DNA from: a virus
Direction: 5' to 3' (one strand)
DNA: 33,569 nt
IMG/VR virus record: IMGVR_UViG_3300032288_003433
Coordinates: 1 to 33,569 of that record
The first letter of the stretch is position 1. The number at the start of each line of letters is the position of its first letter. A program made the translations under genes and the position numbers. Shown piece after piece: positions 29,500 through 33,569 of the stretch. The notes under the pieces are model-generated. The model ran no database searches. It saw nothing but the letters and a program-made list of their open reading frames with translations, and was not told the DNA's origin.

Positions 29500-29704
29500 A
29501 CGACTCCCCATCGAACCGCTCGAGGAATTCATGAACGCCGACAATGTTCTCCACATGGCACGCATGCTCAAAATGAACCCTGCGAACATTCACCGTTGGC
29601 GTCGAGAAGGCGGCATCCCCGTCTACAAAGCCGACCAGATCGCCTGCAAAACACTCGGCGTCCACCCCGCCTACATTTGGCGCAAAGAATGGGTCTCACG
29701 ATGA
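29480..29704 (+). CDS. Helix-turn-helix DNA-binding protein
   Basis: A 74-residue protein. NVLHMARMLKMNPANIHRWRREGGIPVYKADQIACKTLGVHPAYIW has the arrangement of small Cro/MerR-like HTH domains: helix 2 (HMARMLKM), turn, recognition helix (PANIHRWRREG), then a wing-like segment G-I-P-V-Y-K-A-D. It is the only clear repressor- or excisionase-like protein in the window. It may control the early promoter at 25.0 kb or the operator-like repeat at 24.27 kb. Overlaps the second WhiB gene. Confidence 0.75.
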   Translation: MAGIKAERLPIEPLEEFMNADNVLHMARMLKMNPANIHRWRREGGIPVYKADQIACKTLGVHPAYIWRKEWVSR

Positions 29705-30144
29705 CCGGAATAATCGAAGAATTCAGCAACGTCCGCAAACCAGAATTTTATGGACGAAACCTGTGCGCAGGACAAATGAACCTGTTCGTCAGCCTCAACA
29801 AAACTGATGTTGCGAAAGCCAAAGCGATTTGCAAACAATGCCCAGTGAAAGACGCCTGCCTTGAGTACGGCATCCGACTCCCCTGGGACACCATCGGTGT
29901 TTACGGAGGCAAAGGCACCTACACGCTTCGACCACTCCGATCCAAATATCGAAAAGAAAACAAGATTGTCGAAGCCGAAAAGAAACGCATCAAATACGGC
30001 AAATTGGTGCAACAAATCCCTCACGGCACATATTCGGGATACATCCGCCACAAACAACTGCGCCAACCACCCTGCGACGAATGCAAACAAGCCAACGCCA
30101 AATACATGGCCGACTACCGATATAAGAAACGAAACGCCAAATGA
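29701..30144 (+). CDS. WhiB-like protein with C-terminal CxxC domain, second copy
   Basis: A 147-residue protein from ATG 29701. The Fe-S ligands are C22 (NLCAG), C44-x2-C47-x5-C53 (CKQCPVKDAC); DTIGVYGGKG is the WhiB turn. Unlike a standard WhiB it continues for about 60 residues: a basic linker (RPLRSKYRKENKIVEAEKK) and a second motif PHGTYSGYIRHKQLRQPPCDECKQANAKYMADYRYKK with Cys-x2-Cys. This extra domain occurs elsewhere in actinobacterial and phage proteins and probably binds metal and DNA. It differs clearly from the copy at 28.0 kb. The stop overlaps the primase start. Confidence 0.85.
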   Translation: MTGIIEEFSNVRKPEFYGRNLCAGQMNLFVSLNKTDVAKAKAICKQCPVKDACLEYGIRLPWDTIGVYGGKGTYTLRPLRSKYRKENKIVEAEKKRIKYGKLVQQIPHGTYSGYIRHKQLRQPPCDECKQANAKYMADYRYKKRNAK

Positions 30145-32798
30145 CTCTTGAAAGCAGCAGCACCCCGATGAGCAGCACACTCGACGAAGCAATCAACCTC
30201 GCCAAACACGGCTACCGGATCATCCCCATCAAACCGGGACAGAAACACCCGGGCATGAACTCATGGCAAACACACGCCACCACCGACTTCGAGATCATCC
30301 GCAACTGGTACACCGGACTCTATGCCGGCTACGGGATCGGCATCGCCCCCGGACCATTTGGCGAGCAGCATCTTTTCGTTCTCGACATCGACGAACACGG
30401 AATCTCCGGCTCCGACACACTCCACGAACTCGAAGACTCCTACGGCAATCTGCCGCCAACCGTCACCACCCTCACCGGCAACGGAGGACAACACCTCTAC
30501 TTTTTGGCACCCCACGAAATCCGCAACGACCAAGCAGCCAAAGTCGGGCCAGGCATCGACATCCGAGGCACCGGCGGACAAGTCCTCGCACCCCCAACCA
30601 TCCACCCGAACGGACAGCCGTATCGGTGGGCGATCGGATTCTCACCCGACGAAATCCAGCCCGCAGAAGCCCCCAGATGGCTCCTCGCCCTCATCACACC
30701 CAAACCAGCCCCAGAACCCGTCAGAAGCGAAAATAGGGGCATCTGGGACGAAATAGACGACAGCCCCGCAGCCCAATACAACCGAGACACCAACTGGATT
30801 GATCTCCTCCAAGCCGACGGATGGACGCTCGAGCGAACCGACCGCACCGGCGAACAACACTGGATTCGCCCAGGCAAACAAACAGGCACGTCTGCCACCG
30901 TCGGCTGGCAAGGCAAAGACATCCTCAAAGTCTTCACCAGCTCACTCGAATGGCTCCCCGAAGGCGCCTACACCCGCTTCGGCTACACAGCCTGCCGACA
31001 CCACAACGGCGACAGATCAGCCTTCGCCAAAACACTCACCAAACAGCCACACATAACGCCACCCGTCATGCAAGCAGCCGCACCAGACGACGACTGGCAG
31101 CCACCAACCCCCATCACCCACACCCACCAGCCACCAGAATTCCCCACACACGTCCTCCCCACCTGGATCACCAACCACACCCAACAAATCGCAGACGACA
31201 TCCAAGTCGCCCACGACCTCCCCGCCAACCTCGCCCTCGCAGCACTCTCCATCATCGCCCTCGGCAACACCACCATCACCTACCCACGGCAACGCTGGAC
31301 ACAACCACTCAACATCTACACCGCCATCGCACTCCCACCATCCGCCGGCAAAACCCCAGCCAAAAACGCCATCTTCAAACCACTCGAAGAATACGAACAT
31401 GAACGCATGGCCGAAGCACGCGCAGCACACAAGCAATACGAATCAGAATCCCGCATGCTCGACAAACGGCTCAAAGACTACGAAGACAAAGAAGCCCGAG
31501 CCACAGGCCCCACCGACGAAATCCGAGCCAACAAACACCAAACCATCCTCGACATCGCCAACCTCACCAAACCATCCCAAGGCCGGCTACTCGTCGACGA
31601 CACCACCACCGAAGCCCTCGGACAAACCCTCGCAGACAACAACGGCTCAATCGCCCTCGTCTCAGCCGAAGGCGGACTCTTCGACCGCATCGCCGGCATG
31701 TACAACGACGGCACCGCCAACCTCGACCTCTACCTAGAAGCATGGTCAGGCGGCAGATACGTCGTCGACCGCATCAAACGAGAATCCATCCAAATCCCCT
31801 CCGCCAACCTCGTCATCGCCACCACCATCCAACCCCAAACCCTCGACGAAATCGGCGCCCGCAAAAACTTCGCTGGCAGAGGACTCACCGCACGATTCCT
31901 CCTCACCACACCCCACACCAACGTCGGCATCCGAGACCGCCTCAAAGAAACCATCGGTGATCCACAAACCGAACAGCACTACCACAACACCATCCTCACC
32001 CTCGCCCGCCGACACCACAACACCCGCCACGAACTCACCATCAGCCCCGAAGCCTCACACCACTACGCCCAATGGGACCAACACCTCGAAAACCAGCTCG
32101 CCCCCGGCCAACCCTACGAACACCTCGCAGAATGGATCGGCAAACTCCGAGCCAACACCCTCCGCATCGCCGGCCTCCTCCACATCGCATGGCACCAACC
32201 AGACACCACCATCAACCTCCAAACCATGCAAGACGCCATCGAACTCGGCAACTACTACCTCACCCACATGACCATCATCACCGACCAATGGGGCACCGAC
32301 GAAACCACCGCCAAAACCCTCAAACTCGCCCGATGGATCGAACGCACCAACCCCGAACCATTCACCATCCGAGACCTCATGCGCAAACACCGACGCACCC
32401 TCACAACAGCCGACGAAACCATCCCCATCCTCCACCAACTCATCGAACACGGATACATCCGACCCCTCTTCGACGGACCCATCCTCGGCGGCCAACGACG
32501 CGGCAAAACCCCACAACTCTTCCAACCCAACCCCCTCGCATGTGACGGACGTCAAATGTCACCCTTGTCGCCCGAGCAAATGTCGCGCATGTCGCCAAAT
32601 GTCACCACAGTTATCCACAGCCCCGAAATGTCCCAGCCTGTGGATAAACCCCCCCAAATGTCGCGCATGTCGCGCATGTCGCCTAAGGGGGGAATTGAAC
32701 ACTCTCTCTCTCTAGAAATAAAGAACTCTGAACCCCCCACCCCCGGTGACAAGCGCGACAAGCGCGACATTTCCCACGACCTCGGAAACCTCTTCTAA
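30141..32798 (+). CDS. Primase-polymerase with DUF3987/helicase-like domain
   Basis: An 885-residue replication protein. Residues ~15-205 are an archaeo-eukaryotic prim-pol domain: FVLDIDEHG (catalytic D82, D84), GNGGQHLYF (His118) and GIDIRGTGGQVLAPP (D140). A linker domain follows (TNWIDLLQADGWTLE ... HWIRPGKQTGTSATVGW). From about 345 to 790 lies a DUF3987-type ATPase-like region with a P-loop-like PPSAGKTPAKNAIF near 398-411 and a GSIALVSAEGGLFD element. The last ~85 residues (MSRMSPN, QMSRMSRMSPK, GDKRDKRDIS) are low complexity and are coded by the origin-like repeats, so they seem dictated by DNA function. ATG 30168 is an alternative start. The gene is extremely C/A-rich on the + strand. 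With no DNA polymerase gene visible, it may prime for the host polymerase or synthesise DNA itself. Confidence 0.9.
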   Translation: MTLESSSTPMSSTLDEAINLAKHGYRIIPIKPGQKHPGMNSWQTHATTDFEIIRNWYTGLYAGYGIGIAPGPFGEQHLFVLDIDEHGISGSDTLHELEDSYGNLPPTVTTLTGNGGQHLYFLAPHEIRNDQAAKVGPGIDIRGTGGQVLAPPTIHPNGQPYRWAIGFSPDEIQPAEAPRWLLALITPKPAPEPVRSENRGIWDEIDDSPAAQYNRDTNWIDLLQADGWTLERTDRTGEQHWIRPGKQTGTSATVGWQGKDILKVFTSSLEWLPEGAYTRFGYTACRHHNGDRSAFAKTLTKQPHITPPVMQAAAPDDDWQPPTPITHTHQPPEFPTHVLPTWITNHTQQIADDIQVAHDLPANLALAALSIIALGNTTITYPRQRWTQPLNIYTAIALPPSAGKTPAKNAIFKPLEEYEHERMAEARAAHKQYESESRMLDKRLKDYEDKEARATGPTDEIRANKHQTILDIANLTKPSQGRLLVDDTTTEALGQTLADNNGSIALVSAEGGLFDRIAGMYNDGTANLDLYLEAWSGGRYVVDRIKRESIQIPSANLVIATTIQPQTLDEIGARKNFAGRGLTARFLLTTPHTNVGIRDRLKETIGDPQTEQHYHNTILTLARRHHNTRHELTISPEASHHYAQWDQHLENQLAPGQPYEHLAEWIGKLRANTLRIAGLLHIAWHQPDTTINLQTMQDAIELGNYYLTHMTIITDQWGTDETTAKTLKLARWIERTNPEPFTIRDLMRKHRRTLTTADETIPILHQLIEHGYIRPLFDGPILGGQRRGKTPQLFQPNPLACDGRQMSPLSPEQMSRMSPNVTTVIHSPEMSQPVDKPPQMSRMSRMSPKGGIEHSLSLEIKNSEPPTPGDKRDKRDISHDLGNLF
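32554..32772. other. Candidate replication origin (iterons, DnaA boxes, A-rich stretch)
   Basis: Direct 9-bp units of the ATGTCGCGC type lie at 32580-32597 (two in tandem) and 32658-32684 (three in tandem), with looser copies AAATGTCACC (32554, 32597) and AAATGTCCC (32626). Between them are DnaA boxes TTATCCACAG (32611-32620) and CTGTGGATAA (32638-32647), perfect and opposite. Next is an A-rich, CT-repeat stretch (32691-32731) that could be an unwinding element. Inverted copies GCGCGACAA and GCGCGACAT follow at 32753-32770. Everything sits inside the coding region of the primase C terminus. Function is inferred. Confidence 0.7.
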
Positions 32799-33472
32799 TG
32801 CCATCCACACACCCCGCCTACAAAGGACCCTGGCCCCGCATCCGAAAAGCCATCCTCGAACGCGACCAATACACCTGCCAAATCGCAGGACCCAAATGCA
32901 CCACCACAGCCACCCACGTCGACCACATCATCCCCGTCACCCAAGGCGGAGCCTGGTACGACCCCACCAACCTCCGAGCCTCCTGCCCCAAATGCAACTA
33001 CGCACGCATCGACAGAACCCAACACGACCGCTGGCAAACCAGCCCCACCCGAATCACCCTCGTCATCGGACCACCCCACATCCCAAAACAACCCCACATC
33101 AAACCCAACCCCACCGACCTCATCATCGACTACGACAACATCGCAGAAGCACTCACCATCGACGGCACACCCAACCCAGCACTCCACAAAGCCGCACTCA
33201 AAGCAAGGGGAGCAATCCTCGGGGAACTACAACGGGGACGCATCAAAGTCCCCGCCGCCTGGATCATCTCCAGCAACCCAAACGCAGAGAGCATGTTCCC
33301 CCACCACACCATCCAACTCATCGACCCAGGCTTCGACGAAGCCCTCCGCCACATCCAAGCCGGGCTACGGGCAGGCACCATCAGGGACAGGGAGGCGGAA
33401 CGACTGCTGGTCAACTGGTACCGGGTCAGGAAGGGAGGCAAAGCGGAGGCCCCCACCAGCCGTCAATGGTGA
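32798..33472 (+). CDS. HNH endonuclease fused to a degenerate P-loop domain
   Basis: A 224-residue protein. Residues ~5-75 form an HNH nuclease: YTCQIAGPKC and CPKCNYAR are the zinc cysteines, THVDHIIPVTQGG the HNH His pair, and DPTNLRASC the Asn. From ~85 the sequence follows the P-loop kinase/ATPase-like domain often joined to HNH in actinophages: ITLVIGPP, DLIIDYDNIAEAL, AWIISSNP, and IQLIDPGFDEAL. But where GPPGAGKST is expected it reads GPPHIPKQP, so nucleotide binding is probably lost. An HNH protein beside the terminase is known to assist packaging-site cleavage in several phages. Across the window ends it would be the neighbour of terS. TAATG couples it to the primase gene. Confidence 0.88.
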   Translation: MPSTHPAYKGPWPRIRKAILERDQYTCQIAGPKCTTTATHVDHIIPVTQGGAWYDPTNLRASCPKCNYARIDRTQHDRWQTSPTRITLVIGPPHIPKQPHIKPNPTDLIIDYDNIAEALTIDGTPNPALHKAALKARGAILGELQRGRIKVPAAWIISSNPNAESMFPHHTIQLIDPGFDEALRHIQAGLRAGTIRDREAERLLVNWYRVRKGGKAEAPTSRQW

Positions 33473-33569
33473 AACAAACATGCTTGCAAACTCTTTTTCC
33501 TCACATGCACTACCGTGGACAGGGAGGGGGCACCCCTCGCGACGGGTTTTGGAACGGCGCCAGGACAGA
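33473..33569. other. Non-coding right end, possible packaging site and promoter
   Basis: No gene is visible. The stretch holds a T-run (CTCTTTTTCC), a -10-like TACCGT (33511-33516) without a well-spaced -35, and a 6-bp inverted repeat GAGGGG/CCCCTC with a 3-base loop (33524-33538) followed by GCGACGGGTTTT. Together with bases 1-43 it would lie between the HNH and terS genes if the ends join, the usual position for cos or pac. I see no terminal repeat shared by the two ends. Confidence 0.4.

Overview
The window reads as an almost complete genome of a tailed phage (siphovirus-like Caudoviricetes) of an actinobacterial host. Every supported gene is on the + strand, genes are packed with ATGA/TGATG overlaps, and the order is the classical HK97-type one. 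The actinobacterial assignment rests on two WhiB-family Fe-S regulators (28.0 and 29.7 kb) and on many small proteins that resemble actinobacteriophage families (DUF6378-type protein, the post-capsid small protein, the HNH/P-loop protein). There is no integrase, no DNA polymerase and no tRNA that I can find. The last gene (HNH endonuclease) and the first (small terminase) would be neighbours if the molecule is circular or circularly permuted, the usual place for a packaging site.

Layout. 0-6.0 kb: packaging and head (TerS, TerL, small membrane protein, portal, a long maturation-protease fusion, major capsid protein), closed by a strong intrinsic terminator. 6.1-9.8 kb: a small head protein and then a coupled sugar cassette (double-domain glycosyltransferase, NAD-dependent epimerase, two more glycosyltransferase-like proteins) inserted between capsid and connector genes. 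9.8-15.2 kb: head-tail connector, tail terminator-like protein, tail tube protein, tail assembly chaperone pair with a canonical -1 slippery heptamer, gp10-like protein, short tape measure, distal tail protein. 15.2-17.4 kb: tail protein, M15-type endolysin and three small membrane proteins (holin candidates). 17.4-22.3 kb: host-recognition module with an 805-residue collagen-like fibre, a glycine-rich adhesin-like protein and a further glycosyltransferase. 22.4-25.0 kb: metallophosphoesterase, small unknown proteins, a promoter with an overlapping inverted repeat, and a lytic transglycosylase with an export-like N terminus. 25.0-33.5 kb: early/replication region with RecB/Cas4-like nuclease, OB-fold-like partner, many tiny proteins, WhiB proteins, resolvase-like nuclease, HTH protein, primase-polymerase/DUF3987 protein and HNH protein.

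The most striking feature is in the 3' end of the primase-polymerase gene (about 32.55-32.77 kb). In-frame 9-bp repeats of the ATGTCGCGC type, two perfect DnaA boxes in opposite orientation, an A-rich stretch and inverted copies of the same repeat sit within about 220 bp. This looks like an iteron/DnaA replication origin embedded in coding sequence. It fits a base-composition pattern visible by eye: the + strand is G/T-rich over most of 0-21.4 kb and C/A-rich over most of 21.5-33.5 kb although gene direction never changes. That is what bidirectional replication from an origin near the window junction would leave behind.

Working model: DnaA from the host and the phage primase-polymerase/DUF3987 protein start replication; the nuclease/OB-fold pair and the resolvase-like protein process DNA; HNH plus terminase package it; phage glycosyltransferases decorate the capsid and/or the collagen-like fibre; M15 endolysin, small membrane proteins and the transglycosylase open the cell.
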